DNA from: Aradus depressus
Taxonomy: Eukaryota; Arthropoda; Insecta; Hemiptera; Aradidae
DNA length: 64,000 bases
Reading direction: 5' to 3'
Assembly (NCBI GenBank): GCA_963662175.1
Contig: OY759218.1
Location: forward strand, 6,316,001 to 6,380,000
A model generated the notes under the pieces. That model saw nothing but the letters and a program-made list of their open reading frames with translations, was not told where the DNA came from and made no database searches. The first letter of the stretch is position 1, and the number at the start of each line of letters is the position of its first letter. A program made the translations under genes and the position numbers. Shown here piece by piece: positions 1 to 12,436 of the stretch.

Positions 1-1366
1 CATTCGTATAAAGAAATATTTACAATTAGGTCGTTTATTATTCAGATCAGTCAGTGACGGACGAATAACTCAGATTCCACATTCATTGAAGATCCACATT
101 GAATAATATATGTAGATAGATTTAGTTGGTTATTAATCTTGGCTGTTGTTTTACAAAGTTATTATGGGCGTCCGTTCTTATCCTTCATTGGCTTAGGGAT
201 TTTTGCGTAATCAATTGGAATTTTCCATTCGTTGGAAACAATACTCAGGAAAATGCACCTTTAAAAATAAAATACATTTTTTAAAAACAAATGCATATTT
301 TCCATATGGAGTTCATGGAGTTGCTTTTTGATTCTTTTGCATACTTTTGATGTTTTTGTGGCATAATCCATATTATATGGGTGTAAAATGTTGGGTGCGG
401 TGCATCAGGAAATTTGCAGTTGGAGGCTTGTGTGACGTCAAGATTATAGGTTGTTATTAGCCTTATGTGTGATTAACCGTTGGTTACACTTACGAACGAC
501 CGATACTTTTATTAAAACGGTTGACTAGCGACATAGCTGGATGACCGAGCGAAGCGGCAAACAACTTTTTGCTCTAAATATCTATGGATATTGGGCAGCA
601 ATATAAATTATGCCGATTGGGATTCGAACCCATCAAGCCCCCAAGGTCATATGGGCATCTGCTAGTTGTGCTACGCCACATCATTTTGACAATCCGCAAT
701 GAGTTCATACAGAAATGTTAAGGGGCGCTAAAAATGAAAATTCATGCTTTGAAATAGAAGTAGGGTTTCAAATTTTGGAGAGAAAATATAAAGTTACCTT
801 ACAACCTCCAAATCTTACTAACTTTCGTAATCGATATATTACTATAACTTTTTATCACAAATATTAATTTTCATTGAATCGTTCAACTATAAAAAACCAA
901 ACATGAGATGAATTGAAATATTTAATATTTCAAGCCGAACATAACCTTTTTTCATCTAATATAATCTGTTATATGTTTTATTTTATTGGCAACACTGTTT
1001 GAATATTCTCCGTGAGGTTGAGTTTTGTTGTTTCGTCAGCTGTCAATTTATTGTTAGTATATCGTTTTAAAATATTGTTAAAGTTCTTCTTTTTAGTTTT
1101 TTTTGTAAACTCTGTGTTTCTGCTTTTGTGGCATTCTTGTTTTCCTTTTTTTTAGAATGTTTTACGTTTGAGATTCCTTCTACGTAATGCATTCTATCAG
1201 ATGGTACGTATGAAAATGTTCTTTTCATTGTGCATAGTATTCTAAGATTCTGTTGTTAAGTAAACTTTTTTTTATTTGGTATAGAATAGTATTTTTAGCT
1301 TTGTATTAAGCTTCAATTTTTAAAGTTTGTGCAATTTTTTTTTTTTTGTAGTTTGTGAATATCATA
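1..1366. other. Upstream region of the UBR gene, with tRNA-like relic
   Basis: No coding region is visible here. A tRNA-like SINE relic lies at about 607-682 on the - strand. The stretch just before the coding start is T-rich and ends in a good splice-acceptor-like run (TTTTTTTTGTAG, ending at 1350), so a 5'UTR intron is possible. A donor-like GTACGT at 1204 could pair with it, but this is only inference. No TATA box or other promoter element could be assigned with confidence. Confidence 0.4.
607..682 (-). repeat. tRNA-like SINE head or tRNA relic
   Basis: Read on the - strand, this has an A-box-like TGGCGTAGC and a perfect B-box-like GGTTCGAATCCCA, the internal RNA polymerase III promoter signals of tRNAs. 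I see no matched 7-bp acceptor stem, so a functional tRNA gene is unlikely. It is best read as a SINE head or tRNA pseudogene. It is not obviously the same family as the GGGCGCC-ended SINE elsewhere in the window. Confidence 0.45.
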
Positions 1367-4300
1367 ATGGAAGAGATGGAAATTGACATTCATGAAATCC
1401 CAGACACGTCAACAGTGGTTAAGAAATGGATTAAAAAATTCAAGGAATTCTCTCTAACAGGTGGACATTTTCGGGATCATTGGCGAGTTATCGTTCCTAG
1501 GGCTTTCATTCCGGAACAAAATACAAACTGTTTAGAATGGGCTGTGGACGAGTCTATTGCGTCATCGTTACTTATAAATACTTTAGAAGAGTTCATTTGC
1601 AATAGTGATCGAGAAAGTTTTTTAAAATATATTTCTGAATTTGATCATCCTCCATCTGTGTGTGGTAAAGTTTTTAAAATGGGTGAACCGACATATAATT
1701 GTAGGGAATGCGGAATGGATGCAACGTGCGTTCTTTGCGTTAACTGTTTCAAACAGTCAGCTCATAAGAATCACAGATACAAGATGGGCACTTCCGGGGG
1801 AGGAGGGTGTTGTGATTGTGGGGATGTTGAGGCCTGGAGGAGTGAGCCCTACTGTGAGACACACCTCATTGGCACCTGTATACCAAGCCCCGAGCACCCT
1901 GTCCCCGAAGATTTGGTGAATAGAGCTTTTATGGTATTTACCGTTGTATTGAGATATGCATATCAACTTCTTACATTAGAGCACTGTCTTGGACTTCCTT
2001 CTAATTTAAAATTAAAAGAAGGGGAAGAACTGAATTTTTCCGACACTGAGCTTTATTGCACCGTGTTGTACAATGATGAAACTCACACTTTTGAACAAGT
2101 TATAAATACCCTAGCTCGTGTTATCAAATGTTCTCAACGAGATGCTATTGATTTTGTTACAAATATTGATAGAGAAGGTCGTGCAGTTGTTAAGTGTTCT
2201 ACTTTTCAGCACTGTACTGAACTAAAATCTGATATCGAAAGATTTACCTCAAGACATGGTACTCGTCCAATAAAAGTTTTAGTTGTACATTCGCACGTCA
2301 TTGCCCATCAGATGTTTGCACTCCGGTTGTTAACGTGGTTACAAAAACTGACAACTATGGCTAAAGGTTTTAGAAGCATCTTTACTAGTGTTGCTCTACA
2401 AGAAAAAAGTTCTGAAAGAGCATTTGATGAGGGAGTCCAGCCCAGAGATGGGTGTATTTCTATCGTGGAGGGTATTCTGCTGAGGGACTCACTACTGTGG
2501 AAGTCTGCTAGACTACATTGGCACCGATTGTTCATTTCAGGCATGTTCATGGAATATGAAAATAAAAAATCGTTTGCCAACATGTTCACCAGCCACTACG
2601 GTCAGGTTATGAAGGATTTCATTAGAGATGATCATGACCACTCATTTTCTGTTGCATCGCTCTCTATTCAGATATTTACTGTTCCAACTTTGGCACAGTA
2701 TTTAATTGCTCAAAAAGACGTTCTTTTAATTTTACTGAACACTTTTAATTCTGAATGTGCCAAGAAATGTAATAAGGCGAGTAAATTGGAGTTCGATCGA
2801 GCTGCTCCCAGCGGCCCCTTCAAGAGAGCTATATACATTCTTTATGATTTGAGGTACCTATTAGGCTCTCCCCCAGAAGTGTGGACGGACGACCTTCGGA
2901 AGGGTTTCCTGCAGGGCGTTTCTCTCATTTTAAACCTGCTTACCTACATGCAAGGAATGGACTCGGTAACCAGACAGGTTGGCCAGCATATGGAATATGA
3001 ACCAGAATGGGAATCTGCTTTCAATTTACATATTAAACTTGCTCCTGTCATAACGCTAATCTTAAAATGGTGTTCCACCGATAAGACCGTCCTAATTAAG
3101 GCTTATAGATTAACGTTGAAAAAGTTACATGAAAATCCAAGTTTCGATCCTAATCAGGCGTATGTAGTTCGTGAATTAGCTGATCATAGTGCCTCCTGTC
3201 TTCAATATGACGTTTCTAACCAGCCTGTCTCTATTCATCTTCCATTATCTAGATTTTTGGCAGGTTTACATTTGTATTTAGAAAAGTTTAACTTGACATT
3301 TTTTTCTCAGGAGTTCTTTTCTGTTGCCAAACAAACTCCAGAACAGATAATTGAGCCTGTTCTTAGAACCCAAGTGATGATAGCTCAAGTTCATGCAGGA
3401 ATGTGGAGAAGAAACGGATATTCTCTCTCCAATCAGATATACTTTTATCATAACGTTAAATGTAGGGGCGAAATGCTTGACAAAGATATTGTCCTTCTAC
3501 AGTTCGGAGCGTCACTCATTGAGAGTAATGAATTTTTAATACATGTTTTAAACAAATTTGGTCTTCTTCTCTGGGCAAGTCCTGATTTCGAAAAGTATTT
3601 ATTAAGAATCTCTGAAGAAGATGGAATGAAACAAACCATAAACATGGTAGAGGAATTTTTATCTTTGTTGATAACAGTTACTGGGGAGCGGTATGTTCCA
3701 GGTGTAGGGAACGTGACCCCTAATGATTGTATAAAAAATGAAATTATTCATCAATTGTTCATAAAACCGTTGTCTCATTCTGAGTTAAATAAAACACTTC
3801 CTGATGACGTTAATCATGAAACTGGTATGGAGAGAGTCATCGATGAAGTTGCCGCTTTTAAGAAGCCTAATAGTGGGAACGGCAAAGGTGTGTATGTTGT
3901 GAAGGAAGATCTCATTAACAAATACAATGTTTTCTTTTATCATTACACGAAGGAGGAGTTGTCTAAATCAGAAGAAGAACAAAGGAAACGACGGAAAGCA
4001 ACATTTGGTTATGAGTGCTGCCCCCCTCCCGTCTTACCTCGTTTGTCGCAGTCATTCAATATGGTAGCTAATTTGTTACAGTGTGATGTGATGCTCAACA
4101 TCATGAGCTTGGTTTTGGAAAGAAGTCTCAATCTTCGAGCTAGGAGTTTTTCCGAAGCTCAATTTCACAAGGTTTTACACCTAATAGGGTATGCCTTACA
4201 TGAAGAGGAACAGGAATATTCTCATTTTGTAAATTTTACAAAAAGAGCAGAAAAATGGGGAATTGAATATCTTCTAGAAGAATTGTGTACTAGTCAGCGT

Positions 4301-7300
4301 GTAGATGCTCATAAAGATTTAATTCATTGGACTCTCCAGAAATTTAAGGATGTGGCCAGACCTTCCAAACTTACTAAACCTGGAGGTCAAATAACCAGTT
4401 TTGATCTAAAAATGGAACAGCAAGAAAAAGAATTTCGTGCTAAGTTAGCTGCTGAGCGTCGTGCAATAATAATGGCGCAAATGGCTGCACTTCAGCAAAA
4501 TTTCATGAAGGATAATGCTGCTTTGTTTCAAAATGAGTTGGGAACTTTAGGAGGAAAACCTGAATGTGTCAGTGATAATTGTTTACCAATTAGTATTTCA
4601 CCGGTTGCTTTGGGAGCTAACCAGACTCCAAAATTAATTATGGAGCGAACTTTCACTTGTATATTATGTCAAGAAGATCAGCTAATCACTCCTCAAGGGC
4701 CTGCTATGGTCCTTACAGCATTCGTGCAAAAATCAACTGTTTTATGTAGAAATAGAAGTACAGATTATGGCTCAAATCAATATTTAAGTTATAATATGGG
4801 TCCCTCTTCTTACGTCAGCACATGTGGACACCTAATGCATAGTACTTGTTGGAAGAAATATATTGACACCATAACATCCAAAGAAAATCGAAGACCTTAC
4901 AGACTGAGGCAGCCTACGTCTTTTGATGTTGACAGGAATGAGTATCTGTGTCCTTTATGTGAGTGTTTAAATAATACTGTTCTTCCTGTTATTCCACCCT
5001 TGGGGGCTTTACCCTTTAACCAATCCAATGCAAGTATTGATAAATTAACCTTCACTACTTGGTATGAAGCTTGTTTAATTGGTGTAAAGCAAGATAGAAG
5101 ACGATGTTACGACACCGCAAATGTTTCTTTTTCTTCCTCCGAAGATAGTGAGGAAGAAGAGGAAGGTAAACATGGATGTACCCAACGGACCAATAACTGT
5201 GAGGTTGAAACTAATAAAGGTAGAGAAGTTAACTGTCTAAAGATTCCGACGAAAGAAGAAACCAATAAGGCGGGAGGAACTCAGTCAAATATGACGACTC
5301 CTGCTGTTGCCGAACCTCCAAAGTATGATATTGTCTTCTCGTCTAACGTTTGTATAAAAGTGTATTGCGGTCCTATTTCTAGTACTGAGTTGGAAAATGG
5401 TCTTATTTCCTCCAGTGGAAATGTGTTATCAGAAGACCTTATGGAAATGAGTAATATGTTCACTGATGTTATTTTGGAACATGGATTAAACCGGCCACCA
5501 ATGTCACAGTTAGACGTTCCATTAGTTACTTGGAAAACGTGCGCATACACAATCCACTCAGTTGAATGGCTACTTCGATATCAAAATAAACCTTTGTTTG
5601 GTGACTTTACCTCCCGACAGCAAGATGGACTGGAAAATTTAGTTAGATTAGCTGGAGTTTTGGGATCAGTGTCTCGGGACAAGCAGGCTATCAACAGAAG
5701 TGGAGTTGAGCTGCTTTCGATGGTGATTGACGGGGAGAACCCATGCTCTGTTTCTGTCATCGAATGGGACTGTTTTGGACTTCTTGTTCCATTAACGAAT
5801 TCGCTCTCAAGTATGTTTTACCCAGATCCTGCACCTGTTCCTTTAGGAACAACTTTAGAATTGTACGCTCTCAGACTGATGTTGCTCTGTCATTTCGTTC
5901 AAACCATCATTTGTACAGATTTGAGTGAGTATGTGTTACTTGAAGGTGAAGACATTAAAAACGATGACACCAAATGCTTACTAGATATTGTCAAATTATT
6001 TAAGGAATGCCGTGCAATTAATTCACTAGAACTTTGGGAAAAATTGAAAATGCTTTCTTCCTCTTTTATGAGGTGCTCAGCAATATATTTCCACTTTCTT
6101 ATTGGTGTCCCTGCGCCGGAAGTTCTCAAAGAAGTTGGAGGAGATAGTTACGAAAATATTTGTAGCTATTTAGGTTTGTCTTCTTCTTGTAAAGATTTTT
6201 TTGACAATCCTAGTGTTGTTGCTTTATGTAGTAAGTGGGCTGCACACCCTGACATTGCTAAACTAAGAAGCAGTCAGCGAACTTTGTGGGATATGGTACC
6301 GCTTAATGAACTAGTTAACCTTCCTGATGATTACAGTGAACTAATAAATACAGTCTCATTGTTTACCTGCCCCAATAGCGATAGAGAAGACTCCAGGAAT
6401 CCTACCATGTGTTTGATCTGTGGTGAGATGTTATGTTCCCAGACATATTGTTGTCAAACCGAGCTCAACAAAACTTTGGTAAGATTTTGTAAATTTAATA
6501 TAAACAAAATTGAAAGGTTGAACTCAAAAGCTGACCACGGTCTAAAGACAAAAAACGATACTTGTGGTTTATCGCATCCCTGATGATTTTTACTTATTTG
6601 TAAATTTTGATGACTAAACCCGAGATGTGTAAAATGAAACAATATAGACTATACATGACCAAACATGATTAAATAGGTCTAAATGTGGACGATAACCCAT
6701 AAGTAGTAACAAACTTCCAAGTAATTGAAAATAAGTATCTAGATAGCACACAACCAAGAATCCAATAGAACATTGAAAATATCTCAAAAACTATTGAAGA
6801 TAACTCTTTAGAAAGCAGAATTTTTAATTGACTTTATCAAAATAAAGTTGGTATTTTCTTTTTTTTTTTTCTAAGTTAATTTTTAACGAAGAAATTTGAA
6901 TTTTGACTTCGAAGAGCTCTCATTTTTATTTGTTCTTTTTATTTTTGATTTTAGTACAGTCCACGAAAAAAAAAATGTTTTTGTTTACAAGCAGTTATAT
7001 ATAAATTTAATATAAGTTATTACTTTCTTATACCTACCTATAAAGTATAATGAAAAGTGCGAAAATCCGAGATCGAGGTTTCAATGGATTTCACCCTGAA
7101 TACTATTTGTTTTATTACAAACTTTATCATTTAATTTATTTGTGCTGTTCCTTTCAGGTTGGAGCTTGTACGTTTCATGCTAATTTTTGCGGAGCAGGTG
7201 CTGGGATGTTTTTACGAGTTCGTGAATGTGAAGTCCTTTTGTTGGCTAGTCCCAATAGAGGTTGCTTTATGGCCCCCCCCTATCTGGACGTCTACGGCGA

Positions 7301-7460
7301 GGCCGACCAAGGGCTGAGAAGGGGAAACCCGTTACATCTCTGTCAGGAACGTTACCGAAAATTGCAACTTCTTTGGCTCTCCCATAGCATCCATGAGGAG
7401 ATAGCTCGAGCCATTGAATCCTCACATAGTCATATTAATACCCAATGGCAACATCTGTAG
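1367..7460 (+). CDS. Ubr1: N-recognin E3 ubiquitin ligase, UBR1/UBR2 family
   Basis: This is a RING-type E3 ligase of the N-degron pathway. It binds proteins with destabilising N-termini and, with a Rad6-type E2, ubiquitinates them for the proteasome. Exon 1 is 1367-6478 and exon 2 is 7158-7460. The intron (GTAAGA...TTTCAG) is phase 0, giving 1,804 aa, close to the roughly 1,750-1,825 aa typical of the family. The reading frame is open from a GTG at 1355, but the first ATG is 1367 (protein starts MEEMEID). Visible domains are a UBR box at about residues 99-166 (dense Cys/His, CGKVF...CCDCGD...CETH) and a ClpS-like N-domain near 220-280 (LYNDETHTF). A Cys/His RING-H2 lies at about 1097-1198 (CILC...CGHLMH...CPLC), followed by an acidic Ser/Glu insert near 1250. 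The conserved C-terminal cap starts CLICGEMLCSQTYCC and continues in exon 2 with GLRRGNPLHLC. Residues read past 6478 are intron, not protein. Nearly the whole gene is one exon. Confidence 0.96.
6479..7157 (+). other. Only coding-region intron of the UBR gene
   Basis: The donor GTAAGATT at 6479 and the acceptor CCTTTCAG ending at 7157 flank a phase-0 intron of 679 bp, rich in A and T. Reading through the donor gives a false C-terminus that stops at 6583. Splicing instead joins ...CCQTELNKTL to VGACTFHANFC, which restores the family's usual C-terminal sequence. Nothing else was recognised inside. Confidence 0.93.
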
Positions 7461-7769
7461 TATTTATTTTCACATGACATCATAGAATAATTTTAATTGT
7501 TTCTATATTTATATAACATTTGTAAAATTAATAAGTAGTGTAGAATTAAATAATTTTTCCTATAATCTATTTGTCATGGATTTATTTCATATATTGTTTA
7601 TAAACCACCGTAATTGGGATGATACTTTAGTGTAATATATTATAGAACTTGTTATTTATCCTCTGCATATTCTACGAAGTATCTGTCAACTGTAAGAGAT
7701 AACCGACATTCTCACTTTCCTATTCAATTGCTGATTAGATCATTTTTGTAATGATACATCTATTATCAA

Positions 7770-7775
7770 AATAAA
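7770..7775 (+). terminator. Candidate polyadenylation signal of the UBR gene
   Basis: AATAAA lies 310 nt after the UBR stop codon, on the coding strand. The region is AT-rich, so chance occurrence is likely and other signals are possible. Confidence 0.3.
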
Positions 7776-7806
7776 TAGAAAAACCAATCGACCGTTTAGA
7801 TTAAAC

Positions 7807-8000
7807 ATCATGAGTTTTTTTCTTTGTTAAAACTCATAGTAGTATGACATCAAATTATTTAAAATTATAGAAATACTATTTCAGACACTACTCTTCCTTC
7901 CTCTTTTATGTATCGAGGACGAAGTCTAAATACTTCTAGAATATACATACATCATTTGAGGTCATACTACTATGAGTTTTAACAAAGAAAAAAACTTACC
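7807..8000. repeat. Inverted repeat with about 45-bp arms downstream of UBR
   Basis: The arms at about 7807-7857 and 7951-8000 are near-perfect inverted copies. The shared core reads CTTTGTTAAAACTCATAGTA in the left arm, and its complement is in the right arm. About 95 bp separate them. It could be a small MITE or fold as a hairpin in a long 3'UTR. No target duplication is clear. Confidence 0.6.
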
Positions 8001-10300
8001 TCGCTTACTCTTTCTAAAATAAATACATTGTAACCAGTTATCATTTATTTTACCACCTTCTTTTTTACATCATCATTTTTCTTTATCTGTAATATAAAGT
8101 CTTCCATACAAACCATATGCACAATCCACTGTCTTAGATACGTTAAATACTCCTCTTGATCTATACCTATACTTTATCTGCTATCATAGCACACAGTCGT
8201 ATGCTGTGCAATCAAAAATATTTGTAGTAGTGTCAATTCTGTGTAAAAATGTATATACATCTTGTTTAGTGTAACAAAAAAAAAATTAATAATGTTGCTT
8301 GTGTTGAGATAGAAACAATGGAGAATGAAGAAAAAAGAAAAGGGGAGGAGAAAGATAATATAACTTAATGTTTCACATATTAATCGTAAATAAGTACTTA
8401 CTTTGTAAATTGTATTTTTTTTTTCATTTTCCATCTTATTTATTTTCTTGATATTTGTAGAATATATTCGAGTGAAAGATAGTTCATTAACTTAAACTAG
8501 TTGTGACGAATGATGCCATATCGAGATTGAAAAATTATTTCAGCGCACTAACGTATCCAAGCAAATCAGCCCGGTGTATATTTCAGGTTGATTCTGTTGC
8601 GAGGAGTGGGTCATTTTGTCCCTTCTAGTTGAAATTTATTTTATTTGCCAATTATGGTAGACTGCGGCTATAACTTTGCACTTGGCTTGATATAACAGCA
8701 TAGTTCAATTTTTTTGTTTGCTGTTAGTGGGGCTTTCAGGTGCATATTTTACTAATATTGTTTCGATTTGCGGCCCGCACTAATAAATTATGTTGTAGCA
8801 ACTGAGAAATTGTAGCATAATGCCGCCTGCAAATACAAAAAGGTTACTAACTTCAGCCATTCTCAGATATTATTCGCCTTTGTTCAGTGAGCTTTGAAAA
8901 TCAGCAGTTGAAAATTTATATTTCATCTTATGCCATGGTAAAAATGTTAATGTTATTTCTCAATAAGGAAGGTCTGACGTTGAATGTAATATAAAAAAAA
9001 TTACATCTGTTATTCATTTGTATTAATCAAGTGAAGAGGGCATTCCTTCCCATTTTTTCTGGATTGAATTGAGTATTAAACACATCAAACGGGAGATATT
9101 GTTGTTTTTGGTATTATTTCTTTGTGTTAATAAAACTCATTTAGCATTACTGGGAACAGTGTGAATGATCGATTGAATTTTCTTTGCCCGTTTTTACTAA
9201 CATCCAATTAATATATTGTTTAATGTTTGTACTAAATATTATTAATCTTGGTATTTTGTCTAAATAACTGTTTTTTATTGTTTTGTAAAGCCATGGAGGA
9301 CTTAAAACTTACCATAAGTATTTTGTTTAATCTTTTTTTTCATTTTGAACTGTGATAATTCATCTACTGCGTTGTCATTTTAGATATTAAAAAATATTTA
9401 TAAACTCGTAAGTTTTTTTTTTAATTAATATTTTTCCTTTGTAAATGGATAATTTTTACATTATAAGAAAATTAATATTTGCTCTGTTTAAGGAATTAAC
9501 TAATAATAGTAGTGGACATATTTTGTCTGTTCTTCCTTTTATTCATCCCCTCTTTATTATAATTGTTTGTTTGTTTATTTCTTCTTATTTTCACGTTTTA
9601 CGTTTTGTGTATATTTTATCATGTTGCAATAAAATCAAAGTTTAATTTTCCAATGGTTTTCGTTTTTTCCAATCTTCAGCGTATTCAATCCTTCGTACCA
9701 TAGCAAACCCTTCATATCGATCTTAAACTTTGAAATCGGAAGAAGTGGGGTGAGTTCGTATAGAAAGACCCATACTTCTTTCAATTTTTGAAAATGTCTA
9801 TAGACGGTTGAAAAGGAAAATCGGCTAGTCGCAAATAACAAAACTTAAAGTGGACTCATTTTTAATTTACATCCTGAATTAATCTCACTAAATCAGCCAT
9901 CTTTACATATTATTCTTATTTCATGTTTGATGTGCTGAGGGCTCTTCGTCGGTAACGAGAAGAGTGAAGTATAGATTCTAGTAGATTTGAGAGATCCCAT
10001 GTACAACACTGGACAGAACACCCCTTAGTTAGCATGATCGACTCTTCCTTCAACTTGCTTCTTATAATCCAATCTTGAATTTGGATTCTGTTGAAACAGT
10101 GACAGTGTGTTCCAGAATCCAGCGCAGCCATCAACTCACCGGCACACTGCTGTCACCTCACAGCTCAAGTCACTAGCACCGCTTCCTCCTGCAATCAATA
10201 TAATTGGATTTACTCATAGTTTTTATTGAAGGTAGTAAAAGAAACATTACGTTTAGAAAATTCATGCTATTCTTTCACTACAATAGAACAAAAATTGAGA
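8001..10300. other. AT-rich stretch without recognised gene
   Basis: No conserved protein, RNA gene or complete transposon was recognised. A short reading frame on the - strand (10134-9916) begins with a good ATG context and is preceded by an acceptor-like TTGATTGCAG near 10190. It resembles nothing I know and is left unassigned. Confidence 0.4.
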
Positions 10301-10357
10301 AAAAATAAACTCCAACGTCGTGAATAACAGTTATTCATGACGTTGGAGTTTATTTTT
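10301..10357. repeat. 57-bp near-perfect palindrome
   Basis: Two arms of about 28 bp around AATAACAGTTATT pair almost perfectly; the shared arm contains AATAAACTCCAACGTC and its complement, with one mismatch. As RNA it would form a long hairpin with almost no loop. It may be a collapsed end-to-end pair of transposon termini. Confidence 0.7.
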
Positions 10358-10566
10358 AAGTTACTGACGATTTAATATATATATATATATTTTTTTGGCA
10401 ATCAACATCAGAATAATCCTTTTTTGCCTCTATGGGACTAATCGTAGTCTTAATTGTGTAATATTTTATATTAAAATATAATATATAATGATTAATAGAG
10501 TCGACAGTATCTTTTCAATGTAGATGAAAATCGAGGTTCTGTCGTGTAAAAGAAAATGCAAAATTT

Positions 10567-10607
10567 GGCCAACGTTTCGAAAACTATTTATTTTCTACTT
10601 CAGGGCC
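10567..10607 (-). ncRNA. Hammerhead-like ribozyme motif, degenerate (family B)
   Basis: On the - strand, GGCC precedes a CUGAAGU box. An AAAA/UUUU helix II and GAAACGUU follow, then GGCC. The GGCC strands can pair as helix I, and ACGU is a self-complementary helix III. The last A of the CUGANGA box is U here, so self-cleavage is doubtful. The flanks (from about 10495) match the copy near 43840-43990. Confidence 0.55.
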
Positions 10608-10751
10608 TTATTATGACTTGAGTGGATGTGTGTGGTGACGGTGTTGTGAGTTTGTGTCCAGTGTAGTGAGTGCCTATATACTTATATAAATATTATAATA
10701 TGGAAAATCCGTATTATTATATACATACGTTTTTCTATCATTAGTAAGACC

Positions 10752-10767
10752 TTATAACGTTTATTTA
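10752..10767 (+). repeat. Left 16-bp target-site duplication of LINE
   Basis: TTATAACGTTTATTTA here is repeated exactly at 11740-11755. The two copies bracket the truncated LINE between them. Confidence 0.9.
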
Positions 10768-11739
10768 TTTAGAATTCGATATCTACAGAAGCCGTCTGAC
10801 CCCATTCTCAAAGAGCAACATGCCATTGCAAGGAAAGAAGCGCAGAGAACGCTAAGGAGAGCCAAAAGGGAGTACAGGGTGGGTCAGTTGGAGGCCATAC
10901 AAAACGCATGGGAACATGGGGCGACCAAAGAATTCTACCGGGACATCAGGAGTGAGAAACGAGGGTTTCAACTGAGGATGTTCCAGATGAAGGATAAGTC
11001 AGGACAAATGGTGGCAGGAAGAAGCGAAATCTTGTCAGTCTGGAAGGAGTACTTTCAAGAACTGCTCAACCGCCAGGAACCGCGTCACCCAATCCCAAAC
11101 TGCACTTCACCCACTCCCGAGGTAGAAATAGAGGTGCCTGACCTTCTAGACGTAGAACTTGCCATCAGCAAGATGAAGAATGGGAAGGCTCCAGGAATGG
11201 ATAACTTGCCAGCCGTATTTCTCTGTCATTAAGCTGCTACGGTCCAGAGCCTTGTCAAGGAACCTGAAGTATAGAATCTACAGCTCCATGGTAAAGCCCG
11301 TTCTGATCTATGGGTGTGAAACGTGAACCCTGACCTCACATCTGGAGAAACGTCCAGTGCTGAGGAAGATAGCAGGTCCGGTCAAGGATAGAGAAACCCA
11401 AGAGTGGAGGATCAGAACCAACAGGGAGCTGAGGGACATCTTCTGGCAACACCCGACCGTAGTTGCAGATATGAAATCACGGCGCTTAAGATGGGCTGGA
11501 CACGTGGTGAGAAGCGGACAGCAGACAGCCATAGGACGCATCATGGACGCTCAGGTCCAAGGAGCCAGATCACGAGGAAGACCAAGGCTGAGGTGGGCTG
11601 ACCTGGTGAAGAAGGATGCTGTGGAATACCACGTGGTGAACTGGCGACCGGTGGCGCACGACAGATCGCGGTGGAGAAGGCTAGTGTGGGCGGCTAAGGA
11701 TCTTCAGGGTTCGTCGCCAACGGAGAGAGAGAGAGAGAG
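10768..11739 (+). mobile_element. 5'-truncated, internally deleted non-LTR retrotransposon
   Basis: The first part (about 10879-11220) encodes reverse-transcriptase N-terminal sequence including KMKNGKAPGMDNLPA. It then jumps, with loss of the catalytic core, to a C-terminal region (about 11240-11735) carrying LIYGCET, RRLRWAGHVVR and GRPRLRWADLVKKD, typical of LINE C-termini. There are stops and frame changes. The 3' end is a short GA repeat instead of poly(A). A perfect 16-bp target-site duplication flanks the 972-bp copy, showing it was inserted by target-primed reverse transcription. It is dead. Confidence 0.9.
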
Positions 11740-11755
11740 TTATAACGTTTATTTA
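11740..11755 (+). repeat. Right 16-bp target-site duplication of LINE
   Basis: Exact repeat of 10752-10767, directly after the terminal GA run of the element. Confidence 0.9.
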
Positions 11756-12204
11756 ACATGAACCATTATTATTTATTATTTTATATTCACAGTATTTTAT
11801 ACATATATTATGCAGGTACTTTTATTTGTATGATGTATTTACGATATTATTTTCCTTGTTTACTACAGTTTTTTTAATTTTTTTTTTTTTTTTTAACTTT
11901 ATTCATTTCTTTTTTTTTTCTTTTATTGAAGTATGTCTTTTAACTAGATCATGTAAATGATTTAGTTTTTGTTTAAGCTGATTTAGGCTTTCGCTTGTAG
12001 CCTTACTTATTTTTCATTCGCAAATTTTGTATAGGTACTCTTTTTATGCTATAACACTCCCATTATGCATATCACAACCACTATAACAAGGCTTCGTAAG
12101 TGGGATAACTCAATTGGCTGATTATTGTATCATAATATGATACAAAAATCAGTATTATTGATGATACAATATATATGATTATTGATACAATAATCAGTAT
12201 TCAA

Positions 12205-12210
12205 TTTATT
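12205..12210 (-). terminator. Candidate polyadenylation signal of morgue
   Basis: AATAAA on the - strand, 227 nt after the morgue stop codon. The surroundings are AT-rich, so this is only a candidate. Confidence 0.3.
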
Positions 12211-12436
12211 ATATATTATAATGAATTCGGATTGGATGATATTTCGCATCGGGTGACTTCTTTTTTGGTTAATGTTTAGTTATAACAAGTTACTTCCGGG
12301 CAATGGTGAGTGATCCTGCTGGTCCTGGAATATACTTCAGTTTTCCAAGTGCCAAAGTATGAACTGAACGGCACAAAGGTAGAAGGGTGGTGTGACTTAC
12401 CAACTTAGAAGATGAGTCAGGACAGGGAGGCACCAC

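Noticed and set aside
607..682. Functional tRNA gene
   Set aside because: The A and B boxes are present, but there is no matched acceptor stem and no convincing anticodon arm. Treated as a SINE or tRNA relic.
1355..1366. In-frame extension of the UBR reading frame upstream of the ATG
   Set aside because: The extension begins at GTG and adds only four codons right after a T-run and TAG that look like a splice acceptor. The first ATG at 1367 is the sensible start.
6479..6583. Alternative UBR C-terminus read through the exon 1 donor
   Set aside because: It follows a strong GTAAGA donor, is low in conservation-like features, and lacks the family's C-terminal sequence, which is present in the next exon.
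9916..10134. 72-codon open frame on the - strand
   Set aside because: There is an acceptor-like site nearby, but no recognised similarity, no domain, and no flanking exons that fit.
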